From: Linnemannia elongata
Lineage: Eukaryota > Mortierellomycota > Mortierellomycetes > Mortierellales > Mortierellaceae
Direction of reading: 5' to 3'
NCBI GenBank assembly: GCA_036320915.1
Contig: JAXBDG010000004.1
Coordinates: 1,798,001 to 1,862,000 of the forward strand
Length of the DNA: 64,000 nt
Shown: positions 32,542 to 44,812 of the stretch, piece by piece
Position numbering within the stretch: position 1 is the first letter of the stretch
Layout of the letters: each line of letters opens with the position of its first letter
Program-made: the position numbers and the translations under genes
The notes under the pieces: generated by a model
The model's database searches: none
What the model was told of the DNA's origin: nothing
The model's input: only the letters and a program-made list of their open reading frames with translations

Positions 32542-33722
32542 GGAGGACGACTGTGGGTGGTTGAAAAGGATCTGATAGATCGTGTGTGTATATTTTGCTG
32601 AATGTGTTGTGTAGAATAATAGGAATAAGGAATGGGTGGAGGGGAGCAGCCTGAGAGGTCTAGAAGGACTGTCTGGCTGGCGGTGCTGAAAAGGGAGGAG
32701 CAGACTGTGGGATATGTGATATGTGGGAGGAGGAAGTGTGTGTGTGTGTGTGTGTTGACTTTTGGGAGGCGAGTGTGGTTGGTTACTGGTTGGTTGTCAG
32801 GACCCAGACATCATGGGCAGGCAACAAGGCCATTACTACGTCACTCTAGCCAAAAATTCATGCATTCGGGAAGAAAGATCGAAATCACAACTACCGAAAG
32901 GAAAAAAAAAAAAAAAAAACGCGTGCAACGTCTTTTCTTTTTCTTTTTTTTTATTGGAGGCATGGACACTAGGCAGACTATTGTCTGCGCGTTGCCTTGG
33001 CTCGCCGTTGATCAATTAGGGCCTACTTGCTTTATTTGAGGGTTGAGGTTGAGAGTCAGTCCTCTTGTTGTTGCCTCATTATCGCTTATTGATGGCGTGC
33101 CCCCGCCGGTTGTATTTTCTTTTTTTTTCTTTTTCACAAGAAGGACAAATGAAAGATGCCCAAATAAAGTCACCTTCCCCCCCCCTCCCTCCTCTTCCAC
33201 CCTTCTCCTCTTCTTTTCCGATTAGTATAGAGCCAGTTAGAAAGGTATCTGTGATCGCCCTGAAAAACCATGAAACACCACACTGATTCCCTCTTCTGAT
33301 CGCATCCTTTCCTCCCCTTTTATTTCTTTTGCATATTACTCATTTCTTTTCTTTCTTGCCTCACCTCTTTTCCTTCTTTCTTTCTCTTCTTCTTTTTCTT
33401 CCTCCTCCTCCTCCTCCTCCTCTTCCTTCTCTTTGTTCTTTTTCCCCCCCCCGCTCCTCCGCACTCCCTCTCTTCACCCCATCCCTCTTCCCCTTTCTTC
33501 CTGACCACTCATATCCCCGAGTGTGTTCCCATCAATCTCTTGTTTTCGATTGACAATTTTTTTTTTTTTTTTTTTTTTTTGATCCTCCGCTTTTGTCTCT
33601 CCCACGCTTCTTTCTTTTATCCTTTCCTTCTTCAGCCTTCTCACTCATACCTCCCCAAGAAAAACAGGAAACTAGAAACAAAACACAAACGTATAAAAAG
33701 TCCTCTTTGGCTCCTTCCCATC
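32542..33722. other. Divergent promoter region (RanBP3 gene / DPP5 gene)
   Basis: A 1.2-kb region between divergent genes. It includes GT runs near 32738, A/T homopolymers, and a pyrimidine-rich tract at about 33300-33660, ending with a T run at 33558-33581, just upstream of the DPP5 start. CT-rich tracts upstream of starts recur in this window. No gene is supported. Confidence 0.5.
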
Positions 33723-36069
33723 ATGAGACTCATCCTCACCGCCGCCACCATACTCACAATGGTTTCATCCGCATCCGCCGCCCTCAAGCCATTGACCCCC
33801 GAGCTCATGCTCACCCTTGCCCGTCCTTCGACCGCCTCTTTGTCGCCCAACGGCCAGCTCGCTGTCTTCTCCGCCTCGCGCTACTACGTTGACACCAACA
33901 AGTCCATCCGCAACCTCCACCTCGTCAACCTCGCCAACAACAACTCCTTGTCTGACCTTACCCCTCAGGCGCCCGACACCAACCATGATAATGCTCTCTG
34001 GCTCGACAATGACCACGTCGCCTTCCTCTCCAAGGGCCAGCTCTTCGTCAAGACCGTCTCCTCCGATGCCGAGCCTTACCCCCTCACCCACTATCCTGTC
34101 GATATCAACAGCGTCAAGTTCAACCAGGCTGCCAACTTGATCGCCTTCAGCGCTGCCGTGTATGCCGACGGGTCCCTTGCTGGAGCCAAGGAGAGGGATG
34201 AGCACCTCAAGGTCTACAAGAAGGACACCGCACTCGCCTTTGACACCCTCATGGTCCGTCACTGGGATGAGTTCATCCAGGAGAAGAAGAACAACATCTT
34301 TGTCGCCCATATCAAGAAGGATGGCGACAAGTTTATCGTCGATGGCGAGGCTATCAACCTCTTGCTTAACACCGGTCTCGAGTCCCCCGTGATTCCTTTT
34401 GGCGACCAAGGCGACTTTGACATCTCCCCTGACGGCAAGGAGCTCGTCTTTGTTTCCAAGATCAACACCCCCGACAATGCCTGGCAGACAACTACCCACA
34501 TCTACACCGTCCCTACCGCCGGTGGTGCCGCACCAAAGTCCATCAACCCCGAGAGCCTCGGCGCTGCCAGCCACCCCGTCTACTCGGCCACAGGAAAGTC
34601 CATTGCCTACCTGCAGATGCTCAAGCCCCAGTACGAGGCTGACCGCAACAGAATCGTTGTCCACACCAACGGACAGTCACGCATTGTCGCCAAGGACTGG
34701 AACCGCAGCCCTGGAAGCATTCTCTTTGACTCCAAGGACGAAACCATCTTTGTCACCGCCGAGGACCAAGGCCACGTCAAGATCTTCCAGATCGACCTCG
34801 AGACCGAGACCGTTGAGGCCATTGTCAGCGAGCACGCCCAGAGCGGATTGAACTTGATTGATGACAACACTATCCTCTACTCGACTGCCTCCTTGACCAC
34901 CCCCAACGACCTCTTCACCGTCGATGTCAAGTCCAAGGCCATCCAGCGCCGCACCCACGTCCATGCTGACACACTTGCTAACATTCACCTCTCCAAGCCC
35001 GAGGATGTCTGGTTCAAGGGAGATGAGGACAAAGATATCCACGGATTCCTCCTCAAGCCCATCGGATTCGACCCCTCAAAGAAGTACCCCCTCGCTTTCA
35101 TTGTCCACGGAGGACCCCAGAGCGCCTTCAACGACAACTGGAGCACCCGCTGGAACCCCAACATCTTTGCCAGCGCCGGCTTTGTTGTTGTCTTCCTGAA
35201 CCCCACTGGATCGACTGGATATGGCCAGGAGTTGACCGATGCTATCAACAAGAACTGGGGTGGCTCTCCTTATATCGACTTGATGAAAGGCCTCGATCAC
35301 GTCCTTGAGACTCACTCTTACATCGACCAGACCCGTGTTGCTGCCCTTGGTGCCTCCTATGGTGGTTACATGATGAAGTAAGTTTGCGTCCCGTTTGTTC
35401 TTTTTTCTTCTTGCAGCTGCAAAAGGTTCTCACGAGTGTTCATTCTAGCCGATGCTAATTGTTTTCCACCTTTTTTCTTCTAGCTGGATCAACGGACACA
35501 CTGACCGCTTCAATTGCTTAGTCAACCATGACGGTATCTTTGACACCAAGAACGGTTTCTACGCCACCGAGGAGCTCTACTTCCCTGAGCACGAGGTACT
35601 TTTACTTCTCGTGTTTTTGTTCAATTGTCACCTTTGTTACATTAATCAGTCCAGCTGTAACAATATAACTAACCCTCACACATTCCTCCTCTGACACTAT
35701 TAGTACGGCGGTGTGCCATGGGACCCCAAGGCCCGTGAGAACTACGAGCGCTGGAACCCTGCCAACTTTGTCCAGAACTGGAAGACCCCCACCTTGGTCA
35801 TCCACAGCGACAAGGATTACCGTCTCCCCGTCACCGAGGGCCTCGCCACCTTCACCGTCCTCCAGCGTAAGGGTATCCCCTCCCGTTTGGTTTACTTCCC
35901 TGATGAGAACCATTGGGTCCTCAAGGCCGCCAACAGTTTGCGCTGGCATGCTGAGGTCCTTAACTGGATCCAGAAGTGGACTGCTCATCCCAAGGGTTCT
36001 TCGGCCGATGCTGTTGTCAATGATGAACAGTCGGTTGAGTTCTTGACTTCTCAGGTCAAGTTGAACTAA
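33723..36069 (+). CDS. Secreted dipeptidyl-peptidase 5 (S9C prolyl-oligopeptidase family)
   Basis: Three exons, 33723-35377, 35484-35595 and 35704-36069, chain in phase to 710 residues, close to Aspergillus DPP5 (721). A signal peptide (MRLILTAATILTMVSSASA) indicates secretion. The N-terminal half is a beta-propeller (SLSPNGQLAVF, FDISPDGKELVF). The C-terminal alpha/beta-hydrolase has HGGPQSAFNDNW, the nucleophile Ser in GASYGGYM (~546), Asp in HSDKDYRLP and His in DENHW. It should remove dipeptides from extracellular peptides. The start at 33723 was chosen because the signal peptide follows directly and the frame upstream is poly-T-derived. Codon use is strongly C-ending compared with neighbours, typical of a highly expressed gene. 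Potential N-glycosylation sites such as NKS and NNS are present. Confidence 0.93.
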
Positions 36070-36424
36070 AAAAAAAAAAGCAATGATAGGATTTTTTTTT
36101 TATTGACGGGCGTGTTTTTCACTTTTGTCATTTCTTTCATTCCTTCAATCGCTTTATGCTCCTTCCCTTGTCCATAGCCTCGTTTTTTTTTCGCTTCTTT
36201 TTTAATATCTTTCCTCCCCCCTCCCTTTCTAACTTCTCACATACCTATCGTTAATTAAACACCCAAATATTTATGTTTTACACGCAGAAACAAGCATTAA
36301 TTTATATTATGGTAAACAGTGCGGGAATGATATAACGGGGAGGGGAAGAAATGGGAAGGGAAGAGGCGCATATGAAAAGACAAACAGAGAGAAAAAGAGA
36401 GAGAGAGAGAGTGAGAGAGGTGCT

Positions 36425-39400
36425 CTAAGGAGAGGACGGGCTTCGCCGTTCTCCATAACCGCCTCCAAGACCAACAGTACTACCATTGCTACTACCACGA
36501 GACGACCCAAACGGGTTCGAGAAACGCGATTTTTTTGTCCGTGGCGAAAACGACGACCGTGAGTTGAGTGGCGGTGGTGGCATGATGCTCGACAGCTCGG
36601 GGTATGTTGTTGTTGTGATTCCCAAGACTCCCGCGGCGGTTGCAATGGAAGCCATGGTGCTGACCGAGGAGGAGGTTCTCAAGGGTGGTAATGCACCGGC
36701 GGACGTGAGGTTGGTCTCGCTATTGTTGTTGGACGACGAGAACCATCCGCTGTTGTTGTTGCTGCTTCCACTACCGCCACTTCCGGATCCGGCAGTGGCA
36801 GTCCAGATGCCGCTACCGCTCGAGGAACCCAGTTTTGAGCGGAATCCACGGCTCTTGCGAGTACTATTACCTTTGCTGCTGTTCGGACTCGTAGTCTCGG
36901 ACATTGGCGGTATAGTTGTTGCAGTTGCGCTGAGAGAGGCCAAGGAGAAGGTGAAGGGCGCTTGGCCCACTGGGCTGGCCGATACTGGTGAGGAACTGCC
37001 ACCTCCCAATACGCTTGCAGCAGTTGAGGACAAGACTGGGCCGGCCGATTCCGATTTCGTATGTCGTCGAGGTGCCGTTGTAGTCGTTTTAGTCACCGCC
37101 GCCGCCGCCGCTGTCGCTGCTCCAGCTTCTGCCGTAGTCAACAACCCCGCCGCGGCAGCTGTCCGTTGAGGAGTGCGTGGTTTAGGAGACGTCACTGGAC
37201 GAGGCCCAAATAACAACTTGACGCGTTCTATCTCCGTGTTCCAGTGCGGCATACAAAGTGTATACTCAAGTGGAACCAAGACCTCATTTTTCTCAATCAG
37301 CTTGCCCCGCTTGACAGACGACTCAAAATACGGGCCATCACAGAAACTACACCTCTGCGACGTCCGGAGATAAGCCTTCAAATGGGATGGCATCAACGGT
37401 GGGACGACCATCCCCTGCCGCAAGATCACCCTCGCAGCCAGTTCCATCAGCGTCGGCGGCGAATGAACAGGCGAATGCACAAACTCTCGAACAAGCGGGC
37501 ACCGTTCCAGCTTCAGTCGACGCAAGTACTGGAGTTGACCAACTTCAGCGGGGAGGATGGTGATGGGGTTGTCATCGAGGATGAGGTGTGTCAGGGCCTT
37601 GAGTTGGCCCAATTGACGGGGTACGCGTTTAAGCTGGTTGTTCTCGAGACTAAGGTGGGTTAGCTTTGTGAGTTCGCCGATCGAAGGAGGTAGGGTGTCG
37701 ATAAAGTTGCCGCTTAGGCGAAGATCGACGAGTTTTGTGAGGAAGCGAATCGAGTCTGGGATTGTCATCAGGCTGTTCTTGGAGAGGTCCAGAAGTGTTA
37801 GGTTGCGGAGGAAGCCAATCTCAGGTGGGATCACACATAGGTCATTGCAGCAACTATCATGACAATCATTAACATGTGGATCACAGTTAGTGCTGCATTC
37901 GCTTCTTACAGCGTATGTTGTGTCGGGAAAACAATACAAGCAAAACTTACACTTGAAGACAGGTGGCGGATGAGAGGAGGCGAATATTGGACGACAGCTT
38001 GACGATTCCGTGGGAGCAAAGACCAATGTTGGTTAGACTTGGGAGTTCAGAGAAGGGAATAGGACTCAGGTGGGCGACATCCTCGTCCGGAGCAGAGAGC
38101 ATCATCATGTTCATCATCATCGCCGAGTTTGCCGATACATTATGTCCACCAAAGTTAATCCCCGATGCCGCGTGGCCTGCGTTTCCAAGGCTCAACCGCT
38201 TGCCCAGTCGACGAGATGGCCGTGGTAACTCTTCCTGTTCGAGCTCGCCATCAAAGTCGTCACCCATACCGTCACCGTCCAAATCGTGTCGAGAAGGTCC
38301 ATAGCGATCGAAAAAGTCCTGCGGCAGATGAACAACAGTTTCGTCGGTCATGTCCATCCAGGGTCTGCGAACATCTTTGCCCTTTAGGTATCCACCGTCA
38401 GTCGTGTATCGCCTCGTGTTGTTGAAGAGCTGACAGCTTGTTGGATCCTGGAAGGCGTGGAAGGTGGGCTCCTCTGTGAAAAAGCTGAAAGGGATGTCTT
38501 GTGGTCCAGGGCTGGGTGCGCGGTCGGGCATGTCGGCGATTCCCAAGGCAGCGATCAGATCCATCTTGCGGTCGCTCGGTCCCTTAAATTCATCGTCAGA
38601 ATCGTCAAAGTCGTCCTCAAAGACCGTGCTTGCTGATCCGATCAGATCCTGCTGCGACGAAGATTGTTGAAGGGGGTCCAAGCTTTGCATTGTCCGTAGC
38701 GGTGAGGTATAGACAGCCTCGGTGTTGTTTACTTCTTGTTGTTGATGACTGATAGTAGTCGAATCGTTGTTGGTGCTGTTGTGGTAGACTGTGTTTAATT
38801 CTTCATTGTTGTTGTTGCTGATTTTGTCGCTGAGGGTGCTGTCGGATGAAGGCAAGGCGGATAGGGAGAGAACGTGTGGGTGATGGTGGTTATGAATGTG
38901 GTTCCGATGAGTTTTGGTGGCGGTGGCTGCGGCGGTAGAGATGGTAGCGGTGGTTCTAGACTGAGACAGGTGCGACGCGTACGATTGGCTGGTGATACCT
39001 AGGGGACTAAGGGGATCAGTCAGATGGGCGTCCTTCTCCCTATCCTTGTTGTCGTCCTTGCGGTGGTTGGCTGCTGGTGCTGCTGCTGGTGTGGCTGATG
39101 TGAGCATTAGCGAAGCCGGAGAGCCTAGCCCAGGGTTAGAACAGGCACCTCCTGCAGTCGTTTCATAATCATCACCACCACAACCAGCAGCAGCATTAGC
39201 AATGGGAGCACAAGCACAAGCAGACACAGAGACAGGAGATTGAATGTTACAGGAAGAGGAGGGAGACGAAGGGGAAGATGCCATCATCATATGGTGGTGA
39301 ATATCATTCTCTGCCGCCTGGACCATCGGTGTCAATGACTTTGCTGCCACCTCGGACCCCGTGGCAACAACAACCGACGCTCCTGGGTATGAGATGGGAT

Positions 39401-39881
39401 AGGTATATGTGTATGGGTAGGTGTGGACATTGGGATCCAGATTCAGATCCTGACTGACCGCATGCCATTGCAATTTGAATTCAGGACCTTGATTCAGAAT
39501 CGAGCTCAACGACACAATTTCCGCATTATCGCCATCGTCCTCGTCGTCATCATCCTGGCTGGAGACGGACGGGAGCGGCAGGTGAGCGCCCATGTATCCA
39601 GCCGGTCCAACAGGTCCTCCCTCTCCATCTGCTGTGGATCCAGTGGGTCCAGTGAAGGTACTACCGGGATGGGTCCCGTCTTCGGGGAGGGGAAGGCGGT
39701 GGTGGGGGGATTGGAGTGGGGTGACAGAGGTGGTCGAGTCTTGACTTTTGAGAAGCAGTAACCGATTGGCGATACGCTGACGCCTGGAGGAGGCTGAGGC
39801 GCTACACGAATGATCCTCCTTGCGGGCATGTGTGTAGCCAAAGGGTAACCTCGCGTGTTCTCGAGACACTGTTCCGCCCAT
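36425..39881 (-). CDS. Large leucine-rich-repeat protein with putative N-myristoylation site
   Basis: Two exons, 39881-37951 and 37853-36425, join in phase (donor GT|GTAAGT, acceptor GATAG) to 1,119 residues. The start MGGTVSREHARL fits the M-G-x-x-x-S N-myristoylation pattern. Residues 30 to about 600 are low-complexity (Ser, Thr, Asn, His) with an acidic patch. About six leucine-rich repeats follow at about 620-790 (LTLLDLSKNSLMTIPDSI, LVDLRLSGNFIDTLPPSI, LTHLSLENNQLKRVPRQL). A conserved-looking segment comes next, with CSFCDGPYFES, RGKLIEKNEVLVPLEYTLC and MPHWNTE. The C-terminal ~300 residues are again Ser/Ala/Thr-rich with basic ends. LRR proteins of this kind often act as membrane-linked scaffolds; the specific function is unknown. 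Confidence 0.82.
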
Positions 39882-42800
39882 GGTGCGTTCGTAAAGAGGG
39901 AGGAGGGAGGCGAAGGCAAAGTCGTGTAAAGGGTAGTAACGAGAGGGAGATTGAGGAAGAGAGCGAGAAAGGAAGAGTGGAAGGGAAGGGAGGAGAAGAG
40001 GGAGAAGAGGGAGAACGAGAAGAGAGAGAAGAACGAGAAGAGAGAGAGGAGAGAAGAATGAAGACGAAGAGGAGGTGGAGGTGGAAGGTAAAGGGGGATG
40101 GACCTCAGGCAATTGAGACAACGCGACACACGAAAGCAACGGTACAAGACAAAGAAAAAGGGATGAAAGCAAAACAAAACAAAGCGTAGAGTAATAAAAA
40201 CAGCCGAAAGAGAGTGAGGAAAGTAAGGTTGGAGTGGAGGAGAGATGTCGAAAGAATGAGTCTAGTCTAGGGAATGCAATTACAATGAGCAACGTGCTTG
40301 AATGGCAAGGAGGTCAGTAACAATAGAGGCAACAACGACGACGACGACAGCTGCACCGGGAATAGCGAGCATGGACAGACGAAGAATGGACAAGGAGGTT
40401 GCAAAGAAAAGAAGAGAAGAGGGGGGGTCTTTAGTTGGAGGTTGGGGACAGGGGGTACAAAGAAGCCAATAGGGACAATGAGGGAAACAAAGGGGGGAAA
40501 AGAGAGAATGAAAAGAATGAAAGTAAGAGGATAGAAAGAGAAAAAGAGCGAGTAAGACAAGGGGTGTGCGTTAGGGTTGATGGACAACAGCAACAAAAAC
40601 AAAAATAACAAGAACAAGAACAACAACGAAAAGGGCAACGACAAGAAAAAGAACCCCAGCATGAACGCGGTAGCAACAACGATGACAGCAACAACAACAA
40701 CAACGAAAGCGGTCAAGCAAATGAATGATGACTGGAAAGACTTGAGAATGCTTTTAGTTCAGGTTGCTGAAGATAGTATTGATGCTTGTCGAGGGGGGTG
40801 AAGGAGAAGAGGAAGGCTGAGGAAAGGGAGGAAGAGGAGGACTAATCTTGGACATGGATAGCCATTAGCCGACAATACGGAGACAGAAAGAGAAGGGCAA
40901 GATGAATGACAGAAAAAGAACGATAATGAGATTGAAGGAAGACAAAAGCTAGAAGGAGGAGGAGGAGGAGGAGGAGGAGGAGGAGGAGGATGTGGTGGTG
41001 GTGGAAAGGAGTGTAAATTGCCTAGCACATCTGCTTGAATACGAAATCAAGGAGGTGTCTCTTTTCTTTTTTTCTCGGGGAAGGGGAAGAGGGTGGATTC
41101 AATTACATCTTTGGATGCAAATGCAGTGAGTAAGAGCCCAAGGAAGAGAAAAAAGGGGGTTGGTTGTTGTTGTCCATTTCAAGGGAATATGTATGGCCCA
41201 TTCATAACCCATGTCATCCATGTTATCCAAGGGGGTGACATGACAAAAAAAACGAACCCGATAGACAAGGCAATTACTTCAACGAGGTCAATGTACATCA
41301 GCATCAGAGTTCCTAATGAATGGGCAAAGTATGGATGAGAGCGAAAAGAATCATTTTTTCATCCTTCCATGATCATTGTGTTACTTATGGAAAGGGGGAA
41401 AGAAGGGGTTAAGCAGGTCGGCACAGGCTGAGAAAGTGTAGAAGTCTGGGCATTCCCATGGAACGCCTTGTCAAACACCTGGCCGCTGCCGCACACAGCA
41501 AAAGTTGAGGGCGCGACGTAGAAGTACAGCAAGGAATGTATGGCAAGGACAAGGCACGGAAGAGAGATATAAGACCTGCATTGCACCAGTCTACACTCGC
41601 AAACCACGGACATAGTAGTTTCATTTGACGCGTCGATGTATGCGGAGTGTATCTTGTGTCATTTGATCCGTCGCGTGGCGGCACACCCAATCCGCCGCAA
41701 TGCGGAGTAAAAAAAATAAATAAATATATTGGGGATCAAATGGGAGGAGAAGGAGAACGTTGTTGAAGAAATGAGAAAGTGGGTGTGGATATTTTACTCT
41801 CCCATCGCCCAAAAAGAATGATGGGCGATCAACAAAAGGTCCCACCATCACCCTCCTTGTATTTGATATCGATGTTGATCACTACGCCATCCTAACTGAC
41901 GATGGTCTCCGTGTCCCTGAACAGTCAGAATCAAAAATAAAATGATCGTCCTCGAAAGGAATAATTTCAAGGCCTACAACCACACTCTTTCGCACCATAT
42001 GCAGCTCAAATGCATAACCCTGGTGAAATGCAACTGTAATAAACCAGCAAAGGAGAAAGTAATGTGGATTTTGAAAGGATTAAAGAAGAGAGAGGCAATT
42101 GACAAGGGAAGGAGGGAAAGAAGGAAAGATGAGTTGGAGCAAATATGTACACAAGTCCTTAGGTTTTTAGCGTGATTGCTATGGGACGCGTCTTTTCTTT
42201 TATGTGCTCATTTTGATCATGTCTTGAAGGTACGGATACATAGAGCAAGATGTCGGTAGTGCCAGTTCAATTGTCAGAATTGATCAGAGTGAAGGCTTCC
42301 CTTGGATAGTGTCCGTGTCCGACGTAGATGTATAAAGGGCCATTGGGATAGAGAGTGGCGTTGTGAGATGGCGAGAGATGACCATTTAGATGGGGCGGTA
42401 ATACATGAGGTAAGATACAAGTTTCTTTTTTCCTCCCCAATGCAAAGGGAAACCATAAAAAAAAAAAAGAAGAGATCCAGGGCATAGTGCAAGACGACAA
42501 ATGTGAGCAAAGAGGGAGAGAGAAGAGAGAGAGAGAGAGCGAGAGAGACAGGGAAAGACGGGCTAGACAGAGAGAGAAAGAGAGACAGAGAGGGAAATCA
42601 ACCAATGGGCATCGAGGCTAGGAAAGAGTACTTGGGCACAAGGTACCTTGTTGCCTTCAAACCGTGGTCCGACTTTTTGTGTGGGAAAGTTGGGTCCTCC
42701 TTCCTTTTCGAGACACGTCCCTTGTTCTTGTAAGAAACACAACCGTACTCTCTCACACAAACATTACACACACACGCACACACAGACAAGCATGACCAAC

Positions 42801-43190
42801 CTGTTCTTCTTTGCTCTTTTCTTTTTTATCCCCTTCCCTCCTCTTCCTCTTTCTTTTCCTCTTCTCATTTTCTTTTCTTTTCTTTTCTTTTCTTTTCTTT
42901 TTCTCTTTTTCTCTCTTCTGGCTGGGTCCTGTAGATCTCATTCCATCCTCACTCTCTCCACTCTCTTCTTCCCATTCTCTTTTAGCACTCATCAACTCCT
43001 TTTCTCTCATTCTCGCATACCCCGGTCTCATCGCCTCTCGCTAACACACCCACCTCGAACAACAACAATAACAACAATACCCTCCCTCCACACTTGTATA
43101 CACTCCCTTTTTCTATTTTTTCCTCTTTATCATCCTCATCCCTCGTCCTATATCGCAAAAAAGCCCAATACTTTTTGCTAATCGCTGCTG
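39882..43190. other. Long intergenic region, mostly low complexity
   Basis: Between the divergent LRR (-) and carrier (+) genes. It holds GA-rich tracts (39950-40190), CAA/AAC runs (40590-40710), a (GGA)n run (about 40955-40990), GA repeats (42510-42600), a (TTTTC)n run (about 42872-42900), and non-coding repeat copy B (41895-42185). The stretch 41600-41720 has short inverted and direct GCGGAGT motifs. Small minus-strand open frames at 41409-41851 have no recognisable content. Confidence 0.5.
41895..42185 (+). repeat. Non-coding repeat, copy B
   Basis: Counterpart of 5641-5950 in the same orientation. Matching blocks include CCGTGTCCCTGA, TATGCAGCTCAAATG, TTGACAAGGGAAGGA, GGAAAGATGAG and AAGTCCTTAGGTTTTT. 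It lies about 1 kb upstream of the carrier gene. Identity between copies extends over roughly 290-310 bp. Confidence 0.5.
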
Positions 43191-44777
43191 ATGCTTGACT
43201 GCGACGATAGCATCGCCCTCGTACACGTACAGGACCAACCAAGTAAGGCGCCTTTTTCTCTCTTCCTCCTTGATATACAGGAGTCGATCCAGCAAACAGG
43301 AGCAAGGCAGCAGCCATCGAGGGAAAAAAATGTAAACAGGAACCAGCCTATTTCCGGGTCACATTCACCTTGTCGGTAGGGGGGGTTCTCCCCTCCTACA
43401 CTTCCGTCTTTTGCGCCCATCTTTCATTGTTCTTTCGCTCAGGCGACAATGAGAGAGAGAAAGAGAGTGGGGGAGTAAGAGGAAATCCAATGCATTCTTT
43501 GTTCAACACATATTCTCCGAATCGATCGACTTGAACAAAGGGGACAATGTATCAAGCGACACGAGGGAAAGGAAAGAGGAGTGAAAGAGAGGGATGATGA
43601 CAATTCATCGAGCAGATGACACATACAAACACGATTTGGGTTCAGTCCCCAGTCGCCGCAAGGAAGGAAGACAGCAATGGTGGCTCTCTCTCTGGATCCT
43701 GGACACACAAAAGTGGATGTCAAGCGATCGCAAACCAGGCCAGACGGATATATTATATTTGTCTCTCTGCAACAACAACCACCCACTCGCTGTACTCTGC
43801 GCAGATACTCATCTTTCACTCATCGTGAATCGTGAGCAGGGGGACCCAACAATTTCCCCTTTGGCTGATCTCTTCTCACCAGGATATCAGGAAGGGGTTC
43901 ACCACATCGTCCATTCTAACCTCTTTTTCGTTCTTTATTCTTTTCTCTTTCTCTTTTGTAGCTAGTGGGAGCGACTGGACATCGAATTTTGTTGCAGGGA
44001 CAATAGGAGGTATGCCACTACTCCTTTACACAAAAATAAAGAAGACATAGGCACAGTGCAGGAATGAACGGAATCAAGGCTAATGTCAAACACCTCTTTG
44101 TTCATCACACTAAAAAAAACTTCTCTCCTCTTTCGTCATTCACTCATTCCGAAGGCATCGCGGGTCTCTGTGTAGGCCATCCATGGGGTATGTATCTCAA
44201 TTCATCGATCTACTAGTACTTTGGCATTTTTTATTTTCTTTTATTTTTTTTAGTTGCTTAGTTGGAGGACTTTTGCTAATTGATGACTTTTTTGTTTGTT
44301 TTATTGCGTGGACGAACAGACACTGTCAAGGTTAGACTGCAATCCAAGGAGCTCGCGGCCAAGTACTCAGGGACATGGAACTGTTTCTCTACAATATTGA
44401 AGCAGGAGAAGGTAAGAGGAACAAACATAAGGTGGATCTGTTAAAAGGAGGAAGGCCGTTTCTCTTCTGTTGTTGCGTTTATTCTTATTTTCTTGATTCC
44501 CTGCAGGAGACATGATATGCAAACACATGTCCAACTGCCACAAGAGAGTTGCACAATCAGGACAAAGAGGAAAGCGGAACTAATCCTATGTGTTTCTTTT
44601 CTATCTATTACCTTTCTCTAGGTGAAGGGTCTTTACAAGGGCATGGTAAGTTTCCCGACCATCTCACCCTTTTACTCCAGTTCTCTGAAGTGTATCCGTG
44701 TCTCTTTCCTGTGTTCCTTTTACCTTTTTCCTATGACAGATCGACTGACCTTGAAAATTGGCTTCTTTTACGCCGCC

Positions 44778-44812
<35 letters not shown>

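Noticed and set aside
33765..34664. 299-codon minus-strand frame opposite the DPP5 gene
   Set aside because: The sense strand encodes clear DPP5; long antisense frames arise there from strongly biased C-ending codons.
36486..37169. 227-codon plus-strand frame opposite the LRR gene
   Set aside because: It overlaps the Ser/Ala/Thr-rich C-terminus of the LRR protein and consists of hydrophobic low-complexity sequence with no family match.
41409..41851. Small minus-strand frames with several Cys
   Set aside because: No recognisable motif, no splice continuity and no conservation evidence; treated as intergenic.
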